Source of the DNA: Paraburkholderia oxyphila NBRC 105797
Lineage (GTDB): Bacteria; Pseudomonadota; Gammaproteobacteria; Burkholderiales; Burkholderiaceae
DNA length: 64,000 nt
Assembly: GCF_000685075.1 (NCBI RefSeq)
Contig: NZ_BAYD01000003.1
Location: 203,840 to 267,839 of the forward strand
Reading direction: 5' to 3'
Of the stretch, positions 9,295 through 18,369 are shown piece by piece. Numbering within the stretch: the stretch's first letter is position 1; each line of letters begins with the position of its first letter. The position numbers and the translations under genes were made by a program. Under the pieces are notes generated by a model that saw only the letters and a program-made list of their open reading frames with translations, ran no database searches and was not told where the DNA came from.

Positions 9295-10035
9295 ATGCCC
9301 CGTTTTTTCGTCGGAAACTCCTTGCAATCCGGCGACGTCTTCACGCTCCCTGACGATGTGACGCGACACGTTCAGGTGCTGCGCCTGCAACCCGGCGACA
9401 CCATCGTGCTCTTCAACGGCATGGGAGGTGAATTCAGCGCCGAAATCATCGCGATGGAGCGCCGCGACACCCAGGTGCGCGTTGGCCCCTTCCGCGACAT
9501 CGAAACCGAGCCGCCCTACCGGCTCACGCTCGCGCAAGGCATCGCCGGCAGCGACAAGATGGACTGGCTGATCGAAAAGGCGGTCGAGCTCGGTGCGACG
9601 AACTTCGTGCCGCTCACGACCTCGCGCAGCGTCGTGCGCCTCGTAGGCGAGCGCGCCGTGCGCCGCCAGTTTCACTGGCAGCGCATCGTGCAGGCGTCGT
9701 GCGAGCAGTGCGGACGCAACCGCATGCCCGAAGTCGCCGCCACCCGCGAGATCGGCACCTGGCTCGGCTCATTACCCAAAACGCCCGGCGAAGGTGACTT
9801 GCGCGTGTTGCTTTCGCCGCGCGCGAACGTGTCGTTCGCCACCTTGCCTCACAACCCGCCGCAAGGCGAGATCACCGTGCTCGTGGGCCCGGAAGGCGGC
9901 TTTTCATCGCCGGAGGAAGCAGCAGCGCTCGATCACGGCTTTATCGCCGTTGGGCTCGGGCCGCGCATCCTGCGCACCGAAACGGCCGGCATCGCCGTGC
10001 TCGCGGCACTCGCCGCACGCTGGGGCGGCTGGTAA
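9295..10035 (+). CDS. rsmE: 16S rRNA (uracil-1498-N3)-methyltransferase RsmE
   Basis: RsmE is a SPOUT-class methyltransferase that modifies U1498 of 16S rRNA in the decoding region. The N-terminal PUA-like domain spans about residues 1-70 (MPRFFVGN, HVQVLRLQPGD). The SPOUT domain carries the knot and SAM-binding stretch LVGPEGGFSSPE and the C-terminal GLGPRILRTETAGIAVLAAL. The 246-residue length is typical. I start at ATG 9295, which begins the conserved N-terminus; ATG 9280 is a possible alternative five codons upstream. A strong terminator follows. Confidence 0.95.
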   Translation: MPRFFVGNSLQSGDVFTLPDDVTRHVQVLRLQPGDTIVLFNGMGGEFSAEIIAMERRDTQVRVGPFRDIETEPPYRLTLAQGIAGSDKMDWLIEKAVELGATNFVPLTTSRSVVRLVGERAVRRQFHWQRIVQASCEQCGRNRMPEVAATREIGTWLGSLPKTPGEGDLRVLLSPRANVSFATLPHNPPQGEITVLVGPEGGFSSPEEAAALDHGFIAVGLGPRILRTETAGIAVLAALAARWGGW

Positions 10036-10053
10036 GAACGGGTAAAAATGACA

Positions 10054-10095
10054 AGGCCCGCGGCATTTCATCATGCAGCGGGCCTGCGTTTTTTT
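10054..10095 (+). terminator. Intrinsic terminator of rsmE
   Basis: The 8-bp stem AGGCCCGC/GCGGGCCT (10054-10061 with 10078-10085) closes a 16-nt loop and is followed by seven T residues (10089-10095). Confidence 0.85.
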
Positions 10096-10171
10096 GTCGC
10101 AAGAATGCGACGGCACTCGAATGGCAAATGACGGCGGCCGACGCTTCTAGCAGCGTCGCGCCACGCACCGC

Positions 10172-10729
10172 TCAGGCGAACGAATAAAAGACCCGGAACG
10201 GCACCTTGCGCTCGGCCCAGTACTCCGAAGCTTCCCGGAACACGTCGAGCAGCGTCTCGCGCCCGTCCTTGTCGAACTTCTGCGCGATCGGCAGGCCTTC
10301 CAGCACGATCACGAAGCCCGGCTGCTCGCCGGCCTTTTGCACCAGATCGGTCAGGCAGTCGTACAAACCATCGTAGTTCTTGCCGAAATGCTTCGGAAAC
10401 AGAAACGATGTGGCAATGGTTTCGAGCACTTCCTGCTTGGTCTGCGCATTGGCGCAAAACGCGTAGAGGAAATGCTGCTGCAGCCGCTGCGCCTCGTCGG
10501 CGAGATCCTGCACGCGGAACGCGCGGATCGACTGGACGATATTCGGCCTGACGGTCGCAAACAGGTCCATGGCCTCCTCGTTCGATGGATTCGCCTCGTC
10601 CCTGCGCGCGGCTTCGCGCTGCTGGTCGTCGTGATGCATCTGCATGACGCGCTGGAACAGGTTGCCCTCGCCGGACGCGAACAGATCGCTCGCGACCCGC
10701 GGGTCGTGCGCGTAAGTGTTATCGCTCAT
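10172..10729 (-). CDS. Barstar-family ribonuclease inhibitor (long form)
   Basis: Barstar proteins bind and neutralise small guanyl-specific ribonucleases in the cytoplasm. The C-terminal 95 or so residues match the barstar fold: FPKHFGKNYDGLYDCLTDL, then a strand with FVIVLEGL and a last strand VPFRVFYSF. Asp120 and Asp124 align with the barstar acids Asp35 and Asp39 that occupy the RNase active site. The first 95 residues are extra, helical and charged; barstar itself is only about 90 residues. The gene starts 16 bp after the stop of a secreted RNase Sa-like ribonuclease gene on the same strand, so the pair is probably nuclease plus immunity protein. Confidence 0.85.
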   Translation of the reverse strand: MSDNTYAHDPRVASDLFASGEGNLFQRVMQMHHDDQQREAARRDEANPSNEEAMDLFATVRPNIVQSIRAFRVQDLADEAQRLQQHFLYAFCANAQTKQEVLETIATSFLFPKHFGKNYDGLYDCLTDLVQKAGEQPGFVIVLEGLPIAQKFDKDGRETLLDVFREASEYWAERKVPFRVFYSFA

Positions 10730-10745
10730 GCCGCTTTTCCCGGTG

Positions 10746-11255
10746 TCATTCAACAATTCGTCTAAAACTTGCGTAGTGGTCGTCGGTGTAATAGCAGTTG
10801 TCCGTCTGCCTGAGCGGACCGCCGCAGACAATGCGACGCGCGCCGCGGTTGTGCGCACGGGGCGTCGGGACGGTGTATTCGTGGTAGTAGCCACGCCGAT
10901 GCCGCGGCAACTGACGCTCGTAATTGCCGAACACGACGCCGTCCTTCTCAAACGGATAAGGTCCGCCCGCGCCAATCAGACTGAGCGTGTTGACCGCTTC
11001 GCGCGGCAACTCGCCCACGCTCACGGTGCCAGGCGACGCTCCGGCATCGTCCGGCGCCTGAGTCCGTGCCGCGGCGCCTTGCGAGCACACGAGCACTGCC
11101 GCCAGAAAAACGCCTGACGCAGCCAGTGCCAAACGACGGATACCGCTCGAACGCCTTCCAGAATCCCCACGAAAACAATGGCTTGCATTTGCCGATCCGG
11201 CTAATGCATCAGCGTTTTTTGTGGCCGTATCATCAGGCAGTCCTATACGTACCAT
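10746..11255 (-). CDS. Secreted guanyl-specific ribonuclease, RNase Sa/N1 family
   Basis: This is a small microbial ribonuclease expected to cleave RNA 3' of guanosine. The mature part (about residues 80-169) closely matches RNase Sa: GYYHEYTVPTPRAHNRGARR and then CYYTDDHYASF. The catalytic residues are present as Glu126, Arg137/Arg140 and His160. Residues 40-63 form a signal peptide (basic RR, a hydrophobic run, then AAA), preceded by an unusually long 40-residue polar leader, so the true start could be inside it. ATG 11255 has an AGGCAGGAAT-like ribosome site. The next gene is a barstar-type inhibitor. The target may be competitor cells or environmental RNA; this is inference. Confidence 0.88.
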   Translation of the reverse strand: MVRIGLPDDTATKNADALAGSANASHCFRGDSGRRSSGIRRLALAASGVFLAAVLVCSQGAAARTQAPDDAGASPGTVSVGELPREAVNTLSLIGAGGPYPFEKDGVVFGNYERQLPRHRRGYYHEYTVPTPRAHNRGARRIVCGGPLRQTDNCYYTDDHYASFRRIVE

Positions 11256-11468
11256 CTACGGATTCCTGCCTCTCGGATCACGCGTTCGACGACCATGAAA
11301 GATGTAAGGGTATCGCTAATGGCCCCTGGAAGCAATCTCGCGCCCGCGATGGCAGATGGGGCTTGACCGCGCACAAGGGGAAAACCGGTAAATTTTACAA
11401 CGAGAAAATGGTGCCCGGACAACGTCAGGCAACGATCCCGGAGCACGCCGGGAGACTGGCGGTGGGAG

Positions 11469-11493
11469 ACCGGCGGCGGGTAGCGCCGCCGGT
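11469..11493. other. GC-rich hairpin downstream of maeB
   Basis: A perfect 10-bp stem, ACCGGCGGCG with CGCCGCCGGT (11469-11478 and 11484-11493), lies 63 nt past the maeB stop. No T-run follows on either strand, so it is more likely a transcript-end stabiliser than a classical terminator. Confidence 0.5.
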
Positions 11494-11555
11494 GCGAGGC
11501 ATGAAGCCGCGGGAGCGCGGCCGATCCGGAACTTGATGCGAGTGACTTGAGTGGC

Positions 11556-13850
11556 TTAACGCGTCGCGTTCACATCCGCGACCAGCAGCGCGGTCATGTT
11601 GACGATCCGGCGCACGGTGGCCGAAGCCGTCAGCACGTGCACCGGCTTGGCCGCACCGAGCAGCATCGGGCCGATGGCGATATTGTTGCCCGCCGCCGTC
11701 TTCAGCAGGTTGTAGGAGATGTTCGCCGCGTCGATGTTCGGCATGACGAGCAGGTTCGCCTCGCCTTCGAGCGTCGACTCCGGCAGGATTTCCTTGCGCA
11801 GCTTCGGATCGAGTGCGACGTCGCCGTGCATTTCGCCGTCCACCTGCAGGTCCGGAGCGCGCTCCTTGAGGATCTCGAGCAGATCGCGCATCTTCTGCGC
11901 CGAAGGCGCGTTGCTCGAACCGAAGTTCGAATGCGAGCACAGCGCGACCTTCGGCTCGATACCGAAGCGGCGCACCTCTTCCGCCGCCATGATGGTGATC
12001 TCGGCGAGTTGTTCCGGCGTCGGGTCGACGTTCACGTGCGTGTCGACCACGAAGATCTGGCGATTGGGCAGCACCAGCCCGTTCATCGCCCCATAGACGC
12101 TGCAACCTTCTTTCTTGCCGATGATCTGGTCGATGAAGTGCAGATGGCGGTGCGTCGTGCTGACCGTGCCGCACAGCATGCCGTCGGCCTCGCCCTTTTG
12201 CACCAGCATCGAGCCGATCAGCGTCGTGCGGCGGCGCATTTCGAGCTTGGCCATCTGCTGCGTGATGCCCTTGCGCGCCATCAGCTTGGCGTAGCTCTGC
12301 CAGAAGTCGCGGTAGCGCTCGTCGTGGTCGGTGTTGACGACCGTGTAGTCCTGGCCCGCGACCAGACGCAGGCCGTAGCGCGCGATGCGCTGCTCGATCA
12401 CCGCGGGGCGGCCGATCAGGATAGGCTTCGCGAGTTTTTCATCGACTACGATCTGCACCGCGCGCAGAATGCGCTCCTCTTCGCCTTCGGCGAACACGAT
12501 GCGCTTCCGCTCCGGCTCCACGGCACGCGCGATCTGGAAGATCGGCTTCATGGTCGTGCCGCTGTGGTAGACGAACTGCTGGAGATGCTGCGTGTAGGCG
12601 TCCATGTCCTCGATCGGACGGGTCGCCACACCCGAGTCCATCGCCGCCTTGGCGACGGCCGGCGCGATCTTCACGATCAGGCGCGGATCGAAGGGCTTCG
12701 GAATCAGGTATTCAGGCCCGAATTGCAGATCCTGGATGCCGTAGGCCGTGGCCACGACGTCGCTCTGCTCCTGGCGCGCCAGTTCCGCGATCGCGTTCAC
12801 GGCGGCAATCTCCATCTCGCGCGTGATGGTGGTCGCGCCCACGTCGAGCGCGCCGCGGAAGATGAACGGAAAGCACAGGACGTTGTTGACCTGGTTCGGG
12901 TAGTCGGTGCGGCCCGTGGCGAGCACGGCGTCCGGACGCACTTCGAGCGCGAGCTCCGGCAGGATTTCCGGCGTGGGGTTCGCGAGCGCGAGAATGAGTG
13001 GCTTCGCGGCCATCTGCTTGACCATGTCCTGCTTGAGCACGCCGCCGGCGGACAGGCCGAGGAAAATGTCGGCGCCTTCGATCACTTCGGCGAGCGTGCG
13101 CGCGTCGGTTTCGCGTGCGAAGCGCTCCTTGTCCGGGTCCATCAGCTCGGTGCGGCCCTTGTAGACCACGCCCGCGAGGTCGGTCACGTAGATGTTCTCG
13201 AGCGGCAGGCCGAGGTCGACGAGCAGGTCGAGGCACGCCAGCGCCGCCGCGCCCGCGCCCGACGCCACGAGCTTCACCTTCTTGATGTCCTTGCCCACGA
13301 CCTTCAGGCCGTTGGTGAAGGCCGCCGCCACCACGATGGCCGTGCCGTGCTGGTCGTCGTGGAAGACCGGGATCTTCATGCGCTTGCGGGCTTCGCGTTC
13401 GACGATGAAGCACTCCGGCGCCTTGATGTCTTCCAGATTGATGCCGCCGAAGGTGGGTTCGAGCGCGGCGATCACGTCCACGAGTTTGTGCGGGTCCGAC
13501 TCGTTGAGCTCGATGTCGAACACGTCGATGCCGGCAAACTTCTTGAACAGCACCGCCTTGCCTTCCATGACCGGCTTCGAGGCGAGCGGCCCGATGTTGC
13601 CGAGGCCGAGCACGGCCGTGCCGTTCGACACGACGCCCACGAGGTTGCTGCGCGCCGTGAAGCGCGCGGCGTTCAGCGGATTCTCGACGATCGCCTCGCA
13701 GGCGAACGCGACGCCCGGCGAGTACGCGAGCGAGAGATCGCGCTGGTTGATCATCTGCTTGGTCGGCGCAATCGCGATCTTTCCAGGCACAGGAAATTCG
13801 TGATAGTCGAGGGCAGCTTCGCGAAGCTTGTTCGTGGCGGAATTCGACAT
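11556..13850 (-). CDS. maeB: NADP-dependent malic enzyme (malic-phosphotransacetylase type)
   Basis: MaeB decarboxylates malate to pyruvate with NADP. The 764-residue protein has the two-part layout of MaeB. The malic enzyme and NAD-binding domains cover about residues 1-430 ([61 protein letters not shown]). A phosphotransacetylase-like domain covers about 440-764 and is known in the family to be regulatory rather than catalytic. It is transcribed away from thiL over a 185-bp gap that should hold both promoters. Anaplerotic or gluconeogenic use of dicarboxylates links it loosely with dctA, but they are not adjacent. Confidence 0.96.
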   Translation of the reverse strand: MSNSATNKLREAALDYHEFPVPGKIAIAPTKQMINQRDLSLAYSPGVAFACEAIVENPLNAARFTARSNLVGVVSNGTAVLGLGNIGPLASKPVMEGKAVLFKKFAGIDVFDIELNESDPHKLVDVIAALEPTFGGINLEDIKAPECFIVEREARKRMKIPVFHDDQHGTAIVVAAAFTNGLKVVGKDIKKVKLVASGAGAAALACLDLLVDLGLPLENIYVTDLAGVVYKGRTELMDPDKERFARETDARTLAEVIEGADIFLGLSAGGVLKQDMVKQMAAKPLILALANPTPEILPELALEVRPDAVLATGRTDYPNQVNNVLCFPFIFRGALDVGATTITREMEIAAVNAIAELARQEQSDVVATAYGIQDLQFGPEYLIPKPFDPRLIVKIAPAVAKAAMDSGVATRPIEDMDAYTQHLQQFVYHSGTTMKPIFQIARAVEPERKRIVFAEGEEERILRAVQIVVDEKLAKPILIGRPAVIEQRIARYGLRLVAGQDYTVVNTDHDERYRDFWQSYAKLMARKGITQQMAKLEMRRRTTLIGSMLVQKGEADGMLCGTVSTTHRHLHFIDQIIGKKEGCSVYGAMNGLVLPNRQIFVVDTHVNVDPTPEQLAEITIMAAEEVRRFGIEPKVALCSHSNFGSSNAPSAQKMRDLLEILKERAPDLQVDGEMHGDVALDPKLRKEILPESTLEGEANLLVMPNIDAANISYNLLKTAAGNNIAIGPMLLGAAKPVHVLTASATVRRIVNMTALLVADVNATR

Positions 13851-14035
13851 GACAGGCAGGCCCCAAGTGCGGATTAGAATGGCAATTCAAACGCTGATTC
13901 GGACGCATTGTAGCGCCAATCTCTGGCAGCATTCCTTACAGATCGGGCGTAGCTGCCACGACCGGAATGAGGGCAACGCCCCGCCGGCGCGGCTCGCGCC
14001 GGACCAACCTGGCCATTCGCCATAGACCTTTCGTC

Positions 14036-15100
14036 ATGCTTTCCGAATTCTCCCTGATCGACCGTTATTTTGCGCGACGCGCACGCACGAACACGCGCCG
14101 CGCCGCGCTCGGCATCGGCGACGACTGCGCGCTCATCGCGCCCGCCGCCGGCGAGATGCTGGCCGTCTCCACGGACATGCTCGTGGAGGGCCGTCACTTT
14201 CTTCCCGATGTCGATCCTCGTGCGCTCGGCCACAAGGCGCTCGCCGTCAATCTCTCCGATCTCGCCGCGATGGGCGCCGCGCCGCTCGGCTTCACGCTCG
14301 CGTTCGCGCTGCCCAAGCCCCGCGAGGACTGGCTCGAGGCGTTCAGCGGCGGGCTTTTCGAGCTGGCCGACCGATACGGCTGCGAGCTGATCGGCGGCGA
14401 CACCACCGCCGGTCCACTCAATCTGTGCATTACCGTGTTCGGCTCGGTCCGCCAGGACGACGCGCTTCGGCGCGACGCGGCCCGGCCCGGCGACGACGTC
14501 TGGGTGTCAGGCACGCCGGGCGACGCGCGCGCGGGTCTCGGCGTGCTGCGTGGCGAGTGGCCACAAGTGCAAATCGACCGCGCCGACGCCGCCCATTTCC
14601 TCCGCGCGCTCGAATTCCCCGAACCGCGCATCGCGCTCGGTCTCGCGCTCGCGGGCATTGCGCGCGCGGCGCTGGACGTCTCCGACGGACTCGCCGGCGA
14701 CCTGCTGCACATCCTCGAGCGCTCGCACGTGAACGCCGAGATCGACGTGGACGCGCTGCCGCTGTCCGCGGCGCTCGCGCGCCTGCCGCGCGCGCTACAG
14801 TTGCAGTGCGCGCTCGCGGGCGGCGACGACTACGAGCTCTGCTTCACGGCAGCGCAAGCACAACGCGGGGCCGTCGAGGCAGCGGCGCAACAGGCGGGCG
14901 TGCGCGTGACGCGCATCGGTACAATAACTTCTCCCGATATGGCCGCATCCTCCGCATCGCCGGAGGCTGCCGTTGCGGCCCAGGACGGCGCGCACGCAAA
15001 GCACAAAGCGCAAGCGTGGCCGGCCATCGCATGGCGCGACGCGTCCGGTGCGCCGCTCAACCTGACGTTGCAAGGCTTCGATCACTTTCATGCAGACTGA
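14036..15100 (+). CDS. thiL: Thiamine-monophosphate kinase
   Basis: ThiL phosphorylates thiamine monophosphate to the cofactor thiamine diphosphate in the cytoplasm. The 354-residue protein has the PurM/AIRS fold signatures: an N-terminal LSEFSLIDRYFARR, metal/ATP site ALGIGDDCALI, DMLVEGRHF, LAVNLSDLAAMGAAPLGFTL, GGDTTAGPLN and GGDDYELCFTA. I start at ATG 14036, the conserved N-terminus. Its end overlaps pgpA by 11 nt, so the two are translationally linked. Transketolase, a user of the product, is also in this window but not in the operon. Confidence 0.95.
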   Translation: MLSEFSLIDRYFARRARTNTRRAALGIGDDCALIAPAAGEMLAVSTDMLVEGRHFLPDVDPRALGHKALAVNLSDLAAMGAAPLGFTLAFALPKPREDWLEAFSGGLFELADRYGCELIGGDTTAGPLNLCITVFGSVRQDDALRRDAARPGDDVWVSGTPGDARAGLGVLRGEWPQVQIDRADAAHFLRALEFPEPRIALGLALAGIARAALDVSDGLAGDLLHILERSHVNAEIDVDALPLSAALARLPRALQLQCALAGGDDYELCFTAAQAQRGAVEAAAQQAGVRVTRIGTITSPDMAASSASPEAAVAAQDGAHAKHKAQAWPAIAWRDASGAPLNLTLQGFDHFHAD

Positions 15101-15680
15101 CCCTACGCCCTCGCCCGCCGACAAACTCGCGACGGCCGGCCAGCCCGCCTCTGCCGGCGTGAGCGGCGCGAGTACCGGGAGCGCCGCGCCCAAGGGGCCG
15201 CGCCGCGCCGACGCGCCGTTCATGCTCACGCATCCGCTGCACATCATCTCGCTCGGCTTCGGCTCCGGACTCTCGCGGCTCGCGCCGGGCACAGCCGGCA
15301 CGCTCTTCGCGTGGGCGGCCTTCGAGGTGCTCAACCGCTACTTCACGGTGATCGACTGGGGCGTCCTGATCATCGTGGGCTATCTCGCCGGCATTGGCAT
15401 CACGGGATACACCGCGAAGATGCTGCGCACCGAAGACCCCTCGGCCATCGTCTGGGACGAGATCGTCGCGTTCTGGCTCGTGCTGCTGATGATCACGCCC
15501 ATCGACTTCATGAGCAAACTCTGGGCGTTCCTCGTCTTTCGCTTCTTCGACACGGTGAAGCCGCCGCCCATCCGCTATCTCGAGCGGCGCTTCAAGGGTG
15601 GCTTCGGCATCATGCTCGACGACCTAGTTGCCGCGTTCTTCACGCTGCTCGTGATCGCGCTCTGGCGCATGTCGGTCTGA
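15090..15680 (+). CDS. pgpA: Phosphatidylglycerophosphatase A
   Basis: PgpA is an inner-membrane phosphatase that makes phosphatidylglycerol from its phosphate. After a 45-residue polar Ala/Pro-rich leader, the family core begins with HIISLGFGSGLSRLAPGTAGTL. The core has several membrane segments, the acidic IVWDEIVAFW motif and a C-terminal RRFKGGFGIMLDDLVAAFF helix. It overlaps the end of thiL and lies upstream of pncC, an operon common in Burkholderiales. The leader is longer than in Escherichia coli PgpA; a later start is possible, but ATG 15090 is the only one coupled to thiL. Confidence 0.95.
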   Translation: MQTDPTPSPADKLATAGQPASAGVSGASTGSAAPKGPRRADAPFMLTHPLHIISLGFGSGLSRLAPGTAGTLFAWAAFEVLNRYFTVIDWGVLIIVGYLAGIGITGYTAKMLRTEDPSAIVWDEIVAFWLVLLMITPIDFMSKLWAFLVFRFFDTVKPPPIRYLERRFKGGFGIMLDDLVAAFFTLLVIALWRMSV

Positions 15681-15787
15681 GCGCCGCGCAGGCCGCCACC
15701 GCCACGCCCCCAGAAGGAAAGCCACCAGGAACGCAGCCGGGAACGCAACCAGCATCACAACCGCCACACCGCCACGGACACTCACCC

Positions 15788-16288
15788 ATGCCTACCGATT
15801 CGGTCGTTCACCAACTCGCCATCCGCGCGGGCAACAAACTGCGCGACGCCCGGCTCATGCTCGCCACCGCCGAGTCCTGCACCGGCGGCATGGTCGCTAC
15901 CGCCATCACCGACATTTCGGGCAGCAGCGGCTGGTTCGAACGCGGCTTCGTCACGTATTCGAACCAGGCGAAGACGGAGATGATCGGCGTGCCCGCCGAT
16001 CTCATCGAAAAGCACGGCGCGGTGAGCGAGCCGGTCGCGCGCGCCATGGCCGAAGGTGCGCTGCGCAACAGCCGGGCACAAATTTCGCTCGCCATCACGG
16101 GCGTGGCCGGCCCAGGCGGCGGCACACCGGAAAAGCCGGTGGGCATGGTGTCGTTTGGCTGGAGCAACCGGCTGCACACCAGCGTCGAGACGCTGGTCTT
16201 CAAGGGCGACCGGGAGCAGATCCGTGTGCAGGCCGCCGTGCACGCGCTGCGCGGGCTGCTGGCACTGATCGACGAAAAGGAACGCTGA
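15788..16288 (+). CDS. pncC: Nicotinamide-nucleotide amidohydrolase PncC (CinA C-terminal domain)
   Basis: PncC deamidates nicotinamide mononucleotide to nicotinic acid mononucleotide in NAD recycling. The 166-residue protein is the stand-alone CinA C-terminal domain: LATAESCTGGMVATAITDISGSS, the strand FVTYSNQAK, AVSEPVARAMAEGAL and AITGVAGPGGGTPEKPVG. The N-terminal molybdopterin-binding-like domain of full CinA is absent, as in most proteobacterial forms. It follows pgpA by about 100 bp in the thiL-pgpA group. The open frame extends further upstream, but the family start is ATG 15788. Confidence 0.94.
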   Translation: MPTDSVVHQLAIRAGNKLRDARLMLATAESCTGGMVATAITDISGSSGWFERGFVTYSNQAKTEMIGVPADLIEKHGAVSEPVARAMAEGALRNSRAQISLAITGVAGPGGGTPEKPVGMVSFGWSNRLHTSVETLVFKGDREQIRVQAAVHALRGLLALIDEKER

Positions 16289-16388
16289 GGACGTCTGGCC
16301 TCCTCGAACGCCGGACGTCCGGAGATGACCTACCCTACCGGAACCCGACAGCTTCGTGCGATCGACAAGGACCAGGAGGCCCGAATCC

Positions 16389-16955
16389 ATGACCACTGCG
16401 AAGTCAACCGAGCCGGCGAGCGCCGGCGGCCCCGTCGACGAGCTGATCCGCCGCTTCGGGCTCGAACCCCATCCTGAAGGCGGCTACTACAGCGAGACCT
16501 ACCGTTCGGACAAGCTGATCCGCCGCGACGGCGCGCCGGCCACCGACGGGGCGCGCACCGCCTCGACCGCCATCTACTTCCTCCTCGCGAACGGCGCCTA
16601 TTCGGCCTGGCACCGCATCCGGTCGGACGAACTGTGGCACTTCTACGCGGGCTCGCCCATCGAGATCCATTCGATCGATGAGCGTGGCGTGCTTTCCACG
16701 CGCAAGCTCGGCCATGCGCTCGACCATCCAGGCACGGTTTTTCAGGCGGTGGTGCCCGCGGGACACTGGTTCGCGGCGCGCTGCTGCGATCCGTCCACGT
16801 ATGCGCTCGTGGGCTGCACGGTAGCGCCGGGGTTCGAGTTCAGCGAATTCGAGATTGCGGATGTGAATGCGCTGGCCGAAAAGTATCCGCTGCATCGGGC
16901 GATCATCGAGCTATTCGGCAAGCCGGCCATGGTCGCGGCCGCGAAGAAGGACTGA
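16389..16955 (+). CDS. Cupin_5 (DUF985) family protein
   Basis: This 188-residue cytoplasmic beta-barrel protein is of the DUF985/cupin_5 family, typically near 150-170 residues. Signature stretches are LEPHPEGGYYSETYRS, STAIYFLL, SAWHRIRSDELWHFYAGSP, VVPAGHWFAAR and CTVAPGFEFSEFEIA. Members resemble sugar-binding or epimerase-like cupins, but the activity is not established. A very good ribosome site (AGGAGG) precedes ATG 16389. It stands 100 bp after pncC and may be read as part of that operon. Confidence 0.9.
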   Translation: MTTAKSTEPASAGGPVDELIRRFGLEPHPEGGYYSETYRSDKLIRRDGAPATDGARTASTAIYFLLANGAYSAWHRIRSDELWHFYAGSPIEIHSIDERGVLSTRKLGHALDHPGTVFQAVVPAGHWFAARCCDPSTYALVGCTVAPGFEFSEFEIADVNALAEKYPLHRAIIELFGKPAMVAAAKKD

Positions 16956-17278
16956 GCGCTCCGCTTCGGGAGCATGAGTGGCCTTGCCGCCACGCCCGTT
17001 CGAACACCGTCCACAAAAAAGAAGCGGCGCTCCAACCCGAGGACGCGCCGCAAAAGCCCTGCCAAATGCGGATGGTCGCGCCGACCGTCCGCGCACGCTC
17101 CCTACAGCGTGTTCCGTCGAACCGCCGCCTGACAGGCGGCGATCTCCATTCGTCGATTGAAAACGAAATGTTTGCCTGACTGAATTGCCCGCTCGCCGAA
17201 GCGAGCAAAGGCAACCCGTGCGCTGACTGCCGTGCCGGGCGCCTACCCATGCCCGCAGCAGAACCGCGATGGGTAAGC

Positions 17279-17303
17279 GTAGGAAATTCGGAGTCCTTCC
17301 TAC
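17279..17303. promoter_or_regulatory. GTAGGAA-N11-TTCCTAC inverted repeat
   Basis: The 7-bp arms at 17279-17285 and 17297-17303 match perfectly as an inverted repeat. The half-site is the same TTCCTAC seen at 8736 and 48501. It looks like a dimeric binding site for a NarL-type regulator; the regulator is unknown. Confidence 0.35.
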
Positions 17304-17360
17304 AGCTCGTCAGCGATTACTACGGATATTACTGATGGAATGTCGGAGGTCGAATAGGAA

Positions 17361-17382
17361 TTCTCTTAATTATTTAAGAGAA
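17361..17382. other. AT-rich 9-bp hairpin
   Basis: TTCTCTTAA and TTAAGAGAA pair perfectly around a TTAT loop. The high AT content stands out in this GC-rich genome. It could be an operator or part of a small RNA. Confidence 0.45.
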
Positions 17383-17471
17383 ACAAGGAAATATCTTAAT
17401 TTTGACGCGAGGAGACAGATACCAATCTGAACGTCTCCGGCCGCGCGATTCACGTCGACCTGAGACATTCA

Positions 17472-17502
17472 AGCGGTCCGGCGCGATGTGCGCCGGACCG
17501 CT
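17472..17502 (-). terminator. Long hairpin after pyrF
   Basis: A perfect 13-bp stem (17472-17484 with 17490-17502) starts 7 nt after the pyrF stop. It is strong but has only a weak T-rich tail on the gene strand, so it is a likely transcript end rather than a textbook terminator. Confidence 0.6.
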
Positions 17503-17508
17503 CCCGCA

Positions 17509-18324
17509 TCAGCGATACGCGTTGATCTTGTCGCGCGTCTGTTCAGCTGCCTTTGCCGCCGCCTGCGCATAATCCTCGTCCTTGCTCGCATAGATGATTG
17601 CGCGCGACGAGTTAATCAGCATGCCCGTGCCGTTGGCCGTGCGGCCGGCCTTCACGGTTGCCTCGACATCGCCGCCTTGCGCGCCAATGCCCGGAATCAG
17701 CAGCGGCATGTCGCCGACGAGCGCCCGCACCGTCTCGATTTCCTTCGGAAACGTCGCGCCCACCACGAGCCCGAGCTCACCGCTCGCATTCCACTTCTGC
17801 GCCGCGAGCGACGCCACGACCTGATAGAGCGGCTTGCCGTCGGTGGTCAGGAACTGCAGGTCGGAGCCGCCGGGGTTCGACGTGCGGCACAGCACGATCA
17901 CGCCCTTGCCCTTGTGCGCGAGCCACGGCTCGATGGAGTCGTAGCCCATGTAGGGGTTGACCGTCACGGCGTCGGCCTTGAAGCGCTCGAAGGCTTCGCG
18001 CGCGTACTGCTCCGCGGTGCTGCCGATGTCGCCGCGCTTGGCGTCGAGGATCACGGGCAAGCCCGGATGCTTGTCGTGGATATGCGCGATCAGCGCTTCG
18101 AGCTGGTCTTCGGCGCGGTGCGCGGCGAAGTAGGCAATCTGCGGCTTGAACGAGCACGCATAGGGCGCCGTGGCGTCGACGATGTCGCGACAGAACTCGA
18201 AGATCGCGTCGCTGCGGCCCGCCAGCGCGGCCGGGAATTTCGTGGGCTCGGGGTCGAGGCCGACGCACAGCAGCGAGCCGGTGCGCTGCCAGGCGGCGTC
18301 GAGGGTCTGGATGAAGGAGGTCAT
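17509..18324 (-). CDS. pyrF: Orotidine 5'-phosphate decarboxylase (long type)
   Basis: PyrF makes UMP from OMP, the last step of de novo pyrimidine synthesis. The 271-residue protein belongs to the longer PyrF class found in mycobacteria and Burkholderia. Motifs are [24 protein letters not shown] and the catalytic [12 protein letters not shown] (Asp94-x-Lys96 and Asp99). [18 protein letters not shown] and a C-terminal [11 protein letters not shown] phosphate loop follow. It is 45 bp downstream of the aldose epimerase gene on the same strand, but a functional link is unlikely. Confidence 0.96.
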   Translation of the reverse strand: MTSFIQTLDAAWQRTGSLLCVGLDPEPTKFPAALAGRSDAIFEFCRDIVDATAPYACSFKPQIAYFAAHRAEDQLEALIAHIHDKHPGLPVILDAKRGDIGSTAEQYAREAFERFKADAVTVNPYMGYDSIEPWLAHKGKGVIVLCRTSNPGGSDLQFLTTDGKPLYQVVASLAAQKWNASGELGLVVGATFPKEIETVRALVGDMPLLIPGIGAQGGDVEATVKAGRTANGTGMLINSSRAIIYASKDEDYAQAAAKAAEQTRDKINAYR

Positions 18325-18369
18325 GATGAAAACTCGCGGCGAGCCGTTGAAAGGAAAACGGCGCGTATT

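Larger units (their letters stand above)
16956..17508. other. Convergent intergenic region with AT-rich structured elements
   Basis: This 553-bp stretch lies between two genes that end towards each other, so promoters are not expected. It nevertheless holds a GTAGGAA/TTCCTAC inverted repeat, an AT-rich hairpin and, near 17413-17440, a nested stem with outer arms GGAGAC/GTCTCC. No credible open reading frame is present. A small RNA gene is possible but unproven. Confidence 0.4.

Noticed and set aside
11547..13877. A 776-codon rightward frame opposite maeB
   Set aside because: Antisense shadow of malic enzyme; no recognisable motifs.
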